Assembly: GCA_945836755.1 (NCBI GenBank)
Contig: CAMAMB010000019.1
Coordinates: 1-34,240 of the forward strand
Reading direction: 5' to 3'
DNA from: an uncultured Bacteroidales bacterium
GTDB lineage: Bacteria; Bacteroidota; Bacteroidia; Bacteroidales; Bacteroidaceae
DNA: 34,240 bases
A program made the position numbers and the translations under genes. The notes under the pieces were generated by a model. It did not search any database. It was not told where the DNA came from and saw only the letters and a list, made by a program, of their open reading frames with translations. Position 1 is the stretch's first letter. Each line of letters starts with the position of its first letter. Shown one piece after another: positions 27,788 through 34,240 of this stretch.

Positions 27788-28975
27788 ATGTATACCATCT
27801 ACCTAAAGCGTCACAAGGAAGAAAGCCTGCGCCGCTTCCATCCATGGGTGTTCTCTGGCGCCATCGACCATGCCGACGGCCACCCCGAAGAAGGCGACGT
27901 GGTCAGAGTAGCCACCCACGACGGCCACTGCCTGGGCTACGGCCACTGCCAGATAGGCTCCATAGCCGTGCGCATGCTCACCTTCCGTGAAGAAGCCATC
28001 GACGAAGCCTTCTTCGTAAGCCGCCTGCGCGAAGCATGGGCCTTGCGTCAAGCGCTCGGACTGACCAACCGCACCGACCACGGGATATTCCGCCTCGTCC
28101 ACGGAGAAGGCGACCGCCTGCCCGGACTCGTGATCGACGTATACGGCCGCACCGCCGTCATGCAGGCCCACTCTGTAGGCTTCCACCTGTGCCGCCACAC
28201 CCTGGCCCAGGCCCTCGTCCGGGCTACCGAGGGACAGATTGAGGCCGTCTACTACAAGTCGGAGACCACCCTGCCCTACAAAGCCGACCTACAACAGGAG
28301 AACGGCTTCATCATAGGCCACTCCGACGACCATACCGCCCTCGAAAACGGCCTGCGCTTCCAGATAGACTGGCTCAAGGGGCAGAAGACAGGCTTCTTCG
28401 TGGATCAACGCGACAACCGCAGCCTCTTGGAACACTATGCCAAAGGCCGCCGAGTGCTCAACATGTTCTGCTACACCGGCGGCTTCAGCGTATATGCCCT
28501 CAGAGGCGGCGCCCGCCTCGTACACAGCGTAGACTCCTCGGCCAAAGCCATCGAACTGACACGCCGTAACGTAGACCTCAACTTCGCCGACACCGACACA
28601 GCCCAACGCCACGAAGCCTACGCCGAAGACGCCTTCCGCTTTCTCGAACAGGCAGGCAGCGACTACGACCTCATAGTGCTTGACCCTCCCGCCTTTGCCA
28701 AACACAAAGACGCCCTGCGCCACGCCATCAAAGGCTACACACGCCTCAACGCCATCGCCTTCAGAAAGATACAACCGGGCGGCATACTCTTCACCTTCAG
28801 CTGCTCACAAGCCGTCAGCAAGGAGCAGTTCAGGCTGGCCATCTTCACCGCGGCAGCCATGAGCGGTCGCCACGTCCGCATACTCCACCAGCTCCACCAG
28901 CCGGCCGACCACCCTGTCAACATCTACCATCCCGAGGGCGAGTATCTTAAAGGCCTCGTCGTCGAGGTGGAGTGA
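27788..28975 (+). CDS. rlmI: RlmI-like 23S rRNA (cytosine-5) methyltransferase
   Basis: A 395-residue protein of the RlmI family. An N-terminal PUA domain (residues 1-75, HPWVFSGAI and EEGDVVRV) is followed by a central domain with YKSETTLPYKADLQQENGF and a Rossmann methyltransferase domain: GQKTGFFVDQRDNR, VLNMFCYTGGFSVYAL (SAM motif I), VHSVDSS and VLDPPAFAK (motif IV, DPPxF). Such enzymes methylate C1962 of 23S rRNA in E. coli. It lies 44 bp after the exonuclease gene, and the DUF5063-exonuclease-methyltransferase order suggests a shared RNA-related operon. Confidence 0.9.
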   Translation: MYTIYLKRHKEESLRRFHPWVFSGAIDHADGHPEEGDVVRVATHDGHCLGYGHCQIGSIAVRMLTFREEAIDEAFFVSRLREAWALRQALGLTNRTDHGIFRLVHGEGDRLPGLVIDVYGRTAVMQAHSVGFHLCRHTLAQALVRATEGQIEAVYYKSETTLPYKADLQQENGFIIGHSDDHTALENGLRFQIDWLKGQKTGFFVDQRDNRSLLEHYAKGRRVLNMFCYTGGFSVYALRGGARLVHSVDSSAKAIELTRRNVDLNFADTDTAQRHEAYAEDAFRFLEQAGSDYDLIVLDPPAFAKHKDALRHAIKGYTRLNAIAFRKIQPGGILFTFSCSQAVSKEQFRLAIFTAAAMSGRHVRILHQLHQPADHPVNIYHPEGEYLKGLVVEVE

Positions 28976-29018
28976 AGCCCCCGCTCCGCGCCTGCAGCCC
29001 CCGTTGAACCACAAGGCC

Positions 29019-29033
29019 GCGCCTAAGAGGCGC
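29019..29033 (+). terminator. Short hairpin after rlmI
   Basis: GCGCCT and AGGCGC flank a 3-nt loop, 44 nt after the rlmI stop. A T-rich stretch (ATTTTTC) comes only 18 nt later, so it is a weak terminator candidate. Confidence 0.3.
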
Positions 29034-29062
29034 CACAAAGGCTCAGTTCAAATTTTTCTGAG

Positions 29063-29070
29063 TAACTTTG
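29063..29070 (+). promoter_or_regulatory. -7 box (TAACTTTG) for thrS
   Basis: TAACTTTG matches TAnnTTTG, 33 nt before the thrS ATG. Directly upstream is a 5-bp inverted repeat (CTCAG at 29042, CTGAG at 29058) that covers the spacer and could be an operator. No TTTG is found at the usual -33 distance. Confidence 0.55.
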
Positions 29071-29103
29071 CACACCGACAACAACAAACCACACATACAC
29101 CCC

Positions 29104-31050
29104 ATGATGATTAAGATTACCTTCCCCGACGGTTCGGTACGTGAGTACGAACAAGGGATTACGGGCCAGCAAGTGGCTGAAAGCATTTCGCCCCGGTTAG
29201 CCAAGGAAGTACTGGCTTGCAGCGTGAACGGCGAAACCGTAGAACTCAACCGACCCATACAGCACGACGCCGAACTGAAACTCTTCAAATGGGAAGACGA
29301 AGAGGGAAAGCACGCCTTCTGGCACACCTCGGCCCACCTCATGGCCGAAGCCCTGCAAGAACTCTGGCCGGGCACCCAGTTTGGCATAGGTCCCGCCATA
29401 GAAAACGGCTTCTACTACGACGTCATGCCCCCGGCAGGCATCAGCCTCAGCGAAAACGACTTCGGCAAGATAGAAAAGAAAATGCAGGAACTCGTGCAGC
29501 GCGGCGAAGCCCTCGTGCGTAACCACATATCAAAGGACGACGCCCTCCGCTTCTTTGGCGACCACGGACAGACCTACAAGAACGAACTCATCGCCGAGCT
29601 CGAGGACGGACAGATTACCACCTATACACAAGGCAACTACACCGACCTCTGCCGCGGACCACACCTTACCTGCACCTCCCCCATCAAGGCCGTCAAGGTC
29701 ATGTCCATCAGTGCCGCCTACTGGCGCGGTGATGAAAAACGCCCCCAGATGACCCGCGTCTACGGCGTCAGCTTCCCCAAGAAGAAGATGCTCGACGAGT
29801 ATCTCACCCTGCTCGAAGAAGCCAAGCGCCGCGACCATCGGAAGATTGGCAAGGAGATGGAGCTTTTCATGTTCTCCGACCTCGTGGGAAAGGGCCTGCC
29901 TATGTGGCTGCCCAAGGGTACAGCCCTCCGCCTCCGCCTTGAGGACTTCCTCAAGAAGATACAGAAGCGCTACGGCTACCAGCAAGTGATGACCCCCCAC
30001 ATAGGCTCGAAGAACCTCTACGTCACCTCTGGCCACTACGCCAAGTATGGCAAAGACTCCTTCCAGCCCATCCACACCCCCGAAGAAGGCGAAGAGTACA
30101 TGCTCAAACCCATGAACTGTCCCCACCACTGCGCCATCTTCGCCTGGAAACCACGCTCCTATAAAGACCTACCCCTGCGCATCGCAGAATTCGGCACCGT
30201 CTACCGATACGAACAGAGCGGCGAGCTGCACGGACTGACCCGCGTGCGCGGCTTTACACAGGACGACGCCCACCTCTTCTGTACACCGGAACAGGTAAAG
30301 GATGAGTTCCTCCGCGTGATGGACATCATCATGATCATCTTCAAGGCCCTGAAATTCGACAAGTTCGAGGCACAAATCTCCCTGCGAGACAAGGTCAACC
30401 GCGAGAAGTACATAGGCACTGAGGAGAATTGGGAACGCGCCGAGCAAGCCATCATCGAAGCCTGCAAAGAGAAGGGCCTGCCCGCACATATAGAGTACGG
30501 CGAAGCTGCCTTCTATGGCCCCAAACTCGACTTCATGGTGAAAGACGCCCTCGGGCGCCGCTGGCAGTTGGGAACCATCCAGGTGGACTACAACCTGCCC
30601 GAACGCTTCCAGTTAGAGTATACCGGTGCCGACAACCAGAAGCACCGCCCCGTCATGATACACCGCGCACCCTTCGGGTCAATGGAACGCTTCGTGGCTG
30701 TGCTCATCGAACACACCGCCGGCCACTTCCCCCTCTGGCTCACCCCCGACCAGGTGGCCATCCTCCCCATCTCAGACAAATTCAATGACTACGCCCAGCA
30801 AGTGCGCAAGCAGCTGGAGGAAGCCGATGTGCGCGCCCTCGTCGACGACCGCTCCGAGAAGATTGGCCGCAAGATACGCGACAACGAAATGAAACACATC
30901 CCCTACCTCCTCATCGTGGGCGAGAAAGAAGCCGCCGAGGGCACAGTCTCCGTCCGCAAGCAAGGCGAGGGAGACCAGGGCTCTCTCAGTATCAGCGACT
31001 TCGCAGCGCGTGTCAACCGCGAGGTAGAAGAAATGACCCAGCAATACTAA
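29104..31050 (+). CDS. thrS: Threonyl-tRNA synthetase
   Basis: Charges tRNA-Thr. The 648-residue product has all four parts: TGS domain (about 1-62), editing domain with [11 protein letters not shown] and CRGPHLTC, class II catalytic core ([12 protein letters not shown] and [14 protein letters not shown] of motif 2, [16 protein letters not shown] of motif 3) and C-terminal anticodon-binding domain from about 545. The zinc ligands are seen as Cys in MNCPHH, His in DDAHLF and His in MIHRAP. The start could be either of two adjacent ATGs (29104 or 29107); an upstream extension of 12 codons is not supported. Confidence 0.97.
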   Translation: MMIKITFPDGSVREYEQGITGQQVAESISPRLAKEVLACSVNGETVELNRPIQHDAELKLFKWEDEEGKHAFWHTSAHLMAEALQELWPGTQFGIGPAIENGFYYDVMPPAGISLSENDFGKIEKKMQELVQRGEALVRNHISKDDALRFFGDHGQTYKNELIAELEDGQITTYTQGNYTDLCRGPHLTCTSPIKAVKVMSISAAYWRGDEKRPQMTRVYGVSFPKKKMLDEYLTLLEEAKRRDHRKIGKEMELFMFSDLVGKGLPMWLPKGTALRLRLEDFLKKIQKRYGYQQVMTPHIGSKNLYVTSGHYAKYGKDSFQPIHTPEEGEEYMLKPMNCPHHCAIFAWKPRSYKDLPLRIAEFGTVYRYEQSGELHGLTRVRGFTQDDAHLFCTPEQVKDEFLRVMDIIMIIFKALKFDKFEAQISLRDKVNREKYIGTEENWERAEQAIIEACKEKGLPAHIEYGEAAFYGPKLDFMVKDALGRRWQLGTIQVDYNLPERFQLEYTGADNQKHRPVMIHRAPFGSMERFVAVLIEHTAGHFPLWLTPDQVAILPISDKFNDYAQQVRKQLEEADVRALVDDRSEKIGRKIRDNEMKHIPYLLIVGEKEAAEGTVSVRKQGEGDQGSLSISDFAARVNREVEEMTQQY

Positions 31051-31090
31051 GCGGCCTGCTCAACCCGTCAGCGGCCTGCTCAACCCGTCA
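31051..31090 (+). repeat. Exact 20-bp tandem duplication after thrS
   Basis: The unit GCGGCCTGCTCAACCCGTCA occurs twice in a row, starting at the first base after the thrS stop codon. Confidence 0.95.
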
Positions 31091-31190
31091 GTAACCGACG
31101 CGGCACGCCGACCCGGAGTGACGGTAAATAGGGGTGGAACGACGAATGACGTCCCCCCACCCCACCACAAGCATCTCCGGACGGGTTGAG
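31059..31190 (+). other. Nested inverted repeats in the thrS downstream spacer
   Basis: CTCAACCCGTC, present in both copies of the duplication (31059-31069 and 31079-31089), is an exact complement of GACGGGTTGAG at 31180-31190. Inside, GGGGTGG (31131-31137) complements CCACCCC (31157-31163). The two left arms compete for one right arm. Confidence 0.6.
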
Positions 31191-31203
31191 AGGATACTCA
31201 ATA

Positions 31204-31248
31204 AAATACGAGGGCTAATTCCATTCACAGGTCTTAGCCCTCGTATTT
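31204..31248 (+). terminator. Perfect 15-bp inverted repeat, likely bidirectional terminator
   Basis: AAATACGAGGGCTAA (31204-31218) and its exact complement (31234-31248) flank a 15-nt loop. The stem ends in A/T pairs on both sides, which gives a short U-rich end in either direction. It separates thrS from the glycosidase gene. Confidence 0.7.
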
Positions 31249-31346
31249 GGTAAAAGGTCATTCTAAGTGAAGGATACGTGCAGATAGAGGTTTCACCCAT
31301 TCTGAAAGACCGGACATACTTTCTCACCACACGCCGAACATTGATA

Positions 31347-32354
31347 ATGATGACAAGAACGAACATCATGGGCATCTTGCTATTATCATTGATTGCCTCA
31401 AACATCTGTGCACAAAACGAACGTATCACCCACAGCTGGGTATGCATCGAAAACGGCCGGTTATGGAAGACCGACGAAGGGGAGGTGGTCCAAGCCCATG
31501 CTCCGGGCTTCGTCCGCGTGAACAACCTATGGTATATGGTGGGAGAGGACCGTTCCCATTCTTGGAATCCCGATGTCAATCTCTACTCCTCCGCCGACCT
31601 AAAACACTGGAAATTTGAGAAGAAGATTATCCGTAATGGCCTCACTGACAAACGGCTGGGAAAGAGCCGCATGATAGAACGGGCAAAACTCCTTTACTGC
31701 GAGAAGACCGGGAAATATGTAGTGTGGTGTCACTGGGAGGCAACGGACTATGGAGCATCAGAGGCAGCCTGCTTTCAAAGCAGCACCATAGACGGAGACT
31801 ATCATTTGGTCTGGGCAGGCCGACCATTGAACATCAAAAGCCGAGACTGCAACGTCTTTGTAGACAGCGACGGCACAGCCTATTTCATATCCACCACCAA
31901 CGAAAACCAGGACATAGGCTTGTTCCGCCTCAGCGATGACTATCTGAGCATAGTAGAACACACCTGTCTCTTCCCCGGAGAGCGTCGCGAGGCCCCGGTC
32001 ATCATCCGCATAGACGACAGATATTTCATGCTCTCGTCAGCCTGTACCGGCTGGGCCCCTAATCAATGTAAGCTCTCATGGAGCAAGAACCTCAAAAACG
32101 GTTGGAGCGAGCTCCGGGATATAGGCAATCAATATGCCTACCATACCCAGCCCGCTGCTATCCTTGAAGTGAAAGGCACAAAGCAGACCACCCACCTCTA
32201 CATAGGTGACCGATGGATGGACCCCGACTTACCGAACTCCAAGACCATCATGTTCCCTATCTCCTTCAAGGGCACAGAAATTACGTTTGACTACAAAGAG
32301 CGCTTCTTCCTCAACGTCAAGACCGGCGAATGGAGTGACAACGCCCCGGAGTGA
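31347..32354 (+). CDS. Exported GH43-like glycoside hydrolase
   Basis: A 335-residue protein with a signal peptide (NIMGILLLSLIASNICAQ) and a five-bladed beta-propeller pattern of clan GH-F. Blocks resemble the galactanase-like GH43 subfamilies: VQAHAPGFVRVNNLWYMVGE, NLYSSADLKHWKFE, MIERAKLLYCEKTGKYV, SRDCNVFVDSDGTAYFIS, RREAPVIIRIDDRYFMLSS with CTGWAPNQ, and YIGDRWMDPDLPNS. The Glu of REAP and the Glu of IERAK are candidate catalytic residues; the usual N-terminal Asp base is not obvious. The frame reaches back to a GTG at 31278, but the ATG at 31347 (or 31350) fits the signal peptide. The Cys-Ala-Gln end could also suit a signal peptidase II site only weakly, so it is probably periplasmic. 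Substrate unknown. Confidence 0.75.
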   Translation: MMTRTNIMGILLLSLIASNICAQNERITHSWVCIENGRLWKTDEGEVVQAHAPGFVRVNNLWYMVGEDRSHSWNPDVNLYSSADLKHWKFEKKIIRNGLTDKRLGKSRMIERAKLLYCEKTGKYVVWCHWEATDYGASEAACFQSSTIDGDYHLVWAGRPLNIKSRDCNVFVDSDGTAYFISTTNENQDIGLFRLSDDYLSIVEHTCLFPGERREAPVIIRIDDRYFMLSSACTGWAPNQCKLSWSKNLKNGWSELRDIGNQYAYHTQPAAILEVKGTKQTTHLYIGDRWMDPDLPNSKTIMFPISFKGTEITFDYKERFFLNVKTGEWSDNAPE

Positions 32355-32417
32355 CATAGACAGAGACGTAGACACCTGTGGTGGAGACAGAGGAGGCACA
32401 AAAAAGACCCGCAAACC

Positions 32418-32448
32418 TTTGCCAACTCACCTCTAAACATTACCTTTG
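32418..32448 (+). promoter_or_regulatory. Bacteroidota promoter for infC-rpmI-rplT
   Basis: TTTG (32418-32421), 19 nt, TACCTTTG (32441-32448): full consensus. The infC ATG follows 23 nt after the -7 box, so the leader is short. Confidence 0.88.
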
Positions 32449-32471
32449 CAGCCGCTTATAAATATCAATAC

Positions 32472-33149
32472 ATGCCAGCACCGCAGAAAAATCGCCGCGA
32501 CCCAAGGTCAAACAAGCCGCAGCATCGCATCAACGAGCAAATACGCTGCCGTGAAGTGCGCATAGTAGGCGACGACATAGAGTCAGAAGTTCTCACCACA
32601 CGAGAAGCCTTGCAGTTAGCTCAACAGAAGGGTGTCGACCTCGTCGAAATATCGCCCAACGCCGTGCCCCCGGTCTGCCGCCTCATCAACTACTCGAAGT
32701 TCCTCTATCAACAGAAGAAAAAGCAAAAGGAACTCAAGGCCAAGCAGGTGAAGATAGAAGTGAAAGAAATTCGCTTCGGCCCACAGACCGACGAACACGA
32801 CTACAACTTCAAGCTCAAGCACGCCAAGGAATTTCTATCAGAGGGCGACAAGGTGAAAGCATATGTCTTCTTCCGCGGACGCTCCATCCTCTTCAAGGAG
32901 CAGGGCGAGGTCCTTCTGCTGCGCTTCGCCAATGACCTTGAAGAGTACGGCAAGGTGGAACAAATGCCTGTGCTCGAAGGCAAACGCATGATAATCTTCA
33001 TTTCACCTAAGAAGACCAACGCCAAAAAGGCTGACGACAATCACGACGAAGAGGCTGAGGCCGCCGAGACAAAGGCCACGAAGAAAGCCCCACAGGTGAA
33101 GGCCAAGAAAGAATACCTCGGGCCAAGAGTGGAAGGCGAAGACTTCTAA
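32472..33149 (+). CDS. infC: Translation initiation factor IF-3
   Basis: Binds the 30S subunit and checks start-codon pairing. The 225-residue product has the N-terminal domain ([17 protein letters not shown]), the lysine-rich linker helix ([14 protein letters not shown]) and the C-terminal domain ([36 protein letters not shown]). A charged tail of about 45 residues ([20 protein letters not shown]) extends past the usual end, as in other Bacteroidota. The start is ATG, unlike the AUU start used for autoregulation in E. coli, so that control is not expected here. Confidence 0.96.
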   Translation: MPAPQKNRRDPRSNKPQHRINEQIRCREVRIVGDDIESEVLTTREALQLAQQKGVDLVEISPNAVPPVCRLINYSKFLYQQKKKQKELKAKQVKIEVKEIRFGPQTDEHDYNFKLKHAKEFLSEGDKVKAYVFFRGRSILFKEQGEVLLLRFANDLEEYGKVEQMPVLEGKRMIIFISPKKTNAKKADDNHDEEAEAAETKATKKAPQVKAKKEYLGPRVEGEDF

Positions 33150-33200
33150 GCCGCATAGGCTCTCACCCCAGGACATCCACGACACGCAAAAAGCTCGCGC

Positions 33201-33224
33201 GCTACGTTCGGTATCTCACGTAGC
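33201..33224 (+). promoter_or_regulatory. Hairpin in the infC-rpmI spacer
   Basis: GCTACGT (33201-33207) and ACGTAGC (33218-33224) form a perfect 7-bp stem with a 10-nt loop, 36 nt before the rpmI ATG. It could be a ribosomal-protein leader or processing site; no T-tract follows. Confidence 0.45.
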
Positions 33225-33260
33225 CGCAGCCATTATAAATCTATTAACAATTCAAAGAAA

Positions 33261-33458
33261 ATGCCAAAAGTAAAGACCAACTCCGGCGCCAAGAAGCGTT
33301 TCACGCTGACGGGCACAGGTAAGATCAAGAGACATCACGCTTATCACAGCCACATCTTGACGAAGAAGACCAAGAAGCAGAAGCGCAACCTTGACCACGT
33401 AACCATCGTTGACAGAACAAACGTTCGTCAGGTACGTGAGCTCCTCTGCCTCCGCTAA
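33261..33458 (+). CDS. rpmI: 50S ribosomal protein L35
   Basis: A 65-residue basic protein with the L35 pattern [20 protein letters not shown], then [20 protein letters not shown]. Length is normal. It lies 111 bp after infC and 137 bp before rplT in the conserved infC-rpmI-rplT order. Confidence 0.97.
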   Translation: MPKVKTNSGAKKRFTLTGTGKIKRHHAYHSHILTKKTKKQKRNLDHVTIVDRTNVRQVRELLCLR

Positions 33459-33595
33459 CCTCTTTATCTCACACGTGGCTTTCGTAGCTGAAAGCTCTCT
33501 CAAATCACAGAAGTCTAACCGGATGTTTAGCCCAGAAGATTGGCTCAAAACAATTAACCACACAGCCAACGCTAACTTCCAAATGAACAACAACA

Positions 33596-33940
33596 ATGCC
33601 AAGATCAGTCAATCACGTAGCCTCCAGAGCAAAGCGTAAGCGCATCCTCAAACTCACTCGCGGTTACTTCGGTGCCCGCAAGAACGTATGGACCGTAGCC
33701 AAGAATACTTGGGAAAAAGGTCTCACCTATGCCTACCGCGACCGCCGCAACAAGAAGCGCAACTTCCGCGCTCTCTGGATCCAGCGTATCAACGCTGCCG
33801 CACGCCTTGAAGGCCTTTCTTACTCTCAGCTTATGGGCAACCTCCACAAGGCTGGTATCGAAATCAATAGAAAGGTGCTCGCTGACCTCGCTGTCAACAA
33901 CCCCGAAGCATTCAAGGCTATCGTTGCCAAGGCCAAATAA
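33596..33940 (+). CDS. rplT: 50S ribosomal protein L20
   Basis: A 114-residue basic protein: [60 protein letters not shown] and [20 protein letters not shown] are standard L20 blocks. L20 helps assemble the 50S subunit and in several bacteria represses its own operon by binding a leader RNA. The 137-nt spacer before it is long for this operon and holds a small stem (GGCTTTC with GAAAGCT near 33478-33498). Confidence 0.97.
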   Translation: MPRSVNHVASRAKRKRILKLTRGYFGARKNVWTVAKNTWEKGLTYAYRDRRNKKRNFRALWIQRINAAARLEGLSYSQLMGNLHKAGIEINRKVLADLAVNNPEAFKAIVAKAK

Positions 33941-34025
33941 CATGGTTATTTAGGCTGGAAGGGATGACGCACTGACCGGAAGCATTCACCGGCAACTGCC
34001 TAACCTTCCTGTCATCTTACCCATA

Positions 34026-34070
34026 GAGGCTGCATGGTTGAGACTACTCACCACGCAGCCTCATTTGTAT
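34026..34070 (+). terminator. Terminator of infC-rpmI-rplT
   Basis: GAGGCTGC (34026-34033) and GCAGCCTC (34055-34062) are exact complements, with extra GG/CC pairing inside, followed by ATTTGTAT. It lies 85 nt after the rplT stop. Confidence 0.65.
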
Positions 34071-34238
34071 CTACGCAAAACTACAACAGTAGGAGTACTT
34101 TCTCGGCTCTTTCCACCTCATCCTATACACACGGCCCTCCACCCCGAAAGCATCTTCCTGGGCCTTAAAGGCTTCTCCCTCAAAACTGAAAGCATATCCA
34201 CCGAACCTGAAAGCATATCCACCGAACCTGAAAGCATA
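34071..34238 (-). CDS. Possible C-terminus of a heptad-repeat protein (partial)
   Basis: On the minus strand an open frame enters from the window edge and ends at a stop at 34071-34073 (55 codons seen). It reads as heptads: YAFRFGG twice, then YAFSFEG, EAFKAQE and DAFGVEG, followed by a basic, Tyr/Cys-containing tail. The conserved Ala-Phe step persists in the diverged copies, which hints that this frame is or was translated. No function is recognised and the start is outside the window; a non-coding repeat is equally possible. Confidence 0.35.
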   Translation of the reverse strand, partial: YAFRFGGYAFRFGGYAFSFEGEAFKAQEDAFGVEGRVYRMRWKEPRKYSYCCSFA

Positions 34239-34240
34239 TC
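34144..34240. repeat. 21-bp tandem repeat running off the right edge
   Basis: GAAAGCAT-like cores occur at 34146, 34167 (diverged), 34188, 34209 and 34230, always 21 bp apart. Copies at 34186-34206 and 34207-34227 are identical and a third is cut by the window edge. Confidence 0.9.

Noticed and set aside
34144-34240. Short tandem repeats at the edge as a CRISPR start
   Set aside because: Units are directly adjacent at 21 bp with no spacers.

Overview
The window reads as a moderately GC-rich chromosome segment of a member of the Bacteroidales (Bacteroidota). The evidence is the Bat aerotolerance operon, the hpt-adk-obgE-pgeF gene order, a BspA-type leucine-rich repeat protein, a eukaryote-like (GT3) glycogen synthase beside a glycogen phosphorylase, a DUF5063 gene, and several promoters of the Bacteroidota type (TTTG, 19 nt, TAnnTTTG) in place of classical -35/-10 boxes. 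Shine-Dalgarno sequences are not evident, as is usual in this phylum. I cannot name the genus.

Left part (1-11.2 kb), mostly minus strand: a BspA-like repeat protein cut by the window edge; ATP-type phosphofructokinase; an NhaD-type Na+/H+ antiporter; tRNA-Gly(CCC) with its own promoter and terminator; the housekeeping cluster hpt, adk, obgE, pgeF; nadD on the plus strand, divergent from hpt; then three glycosyltransferase genes on the minus strand, two of which are divergent paralogues of each other.

Centre (11.2-21.4 kb), plus strand: a 756-bp non-coding region, then a seven-gene Bat operon: MoxR ATPase, DUF58 protein, an uncharacterised two-TM protein, BatA, a BatB-BatC fusion with a glutamine-rich linker, BatD and BatE. 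A PAP2 phosphatase follows. MoxR ATPases typically act with VWA proteins, and BatA, BatB and the DUF58 protein carry VWA-type metal-site motifs, so the operon probably encodes one envelope-associated chaperone-like complex.

Right part (21.4-34.2 kb), plus strand: glycogen synthase and glycogen phosphorylase; a 624-bp non-coding region with strong hairpins and a 22-bp periodic repeat; DUF5063, DEDD exonuclease and RlmI-like rRNA methyltransferase; thrS; a GH43-like exported glycosidase with a structured spacer upstream; then infC-rpmI-rplT. The right edge holds a 21-bp tandem repeat that reads on the minus strand as a heptad-repeat protein end.

I see no CRISPR array, transposase, phage genes or toxin-antitoxin pair. 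No clearly new multi-gene system is evident. The least explained items are the repeat arrays and hairpins in the spacers, the BatB-BatC fusion, the uncharacterised Bat-operon protein, the Asp-to-Asn change in phosphofructokinase, and the glycosidase gene lying between thrS and infC.
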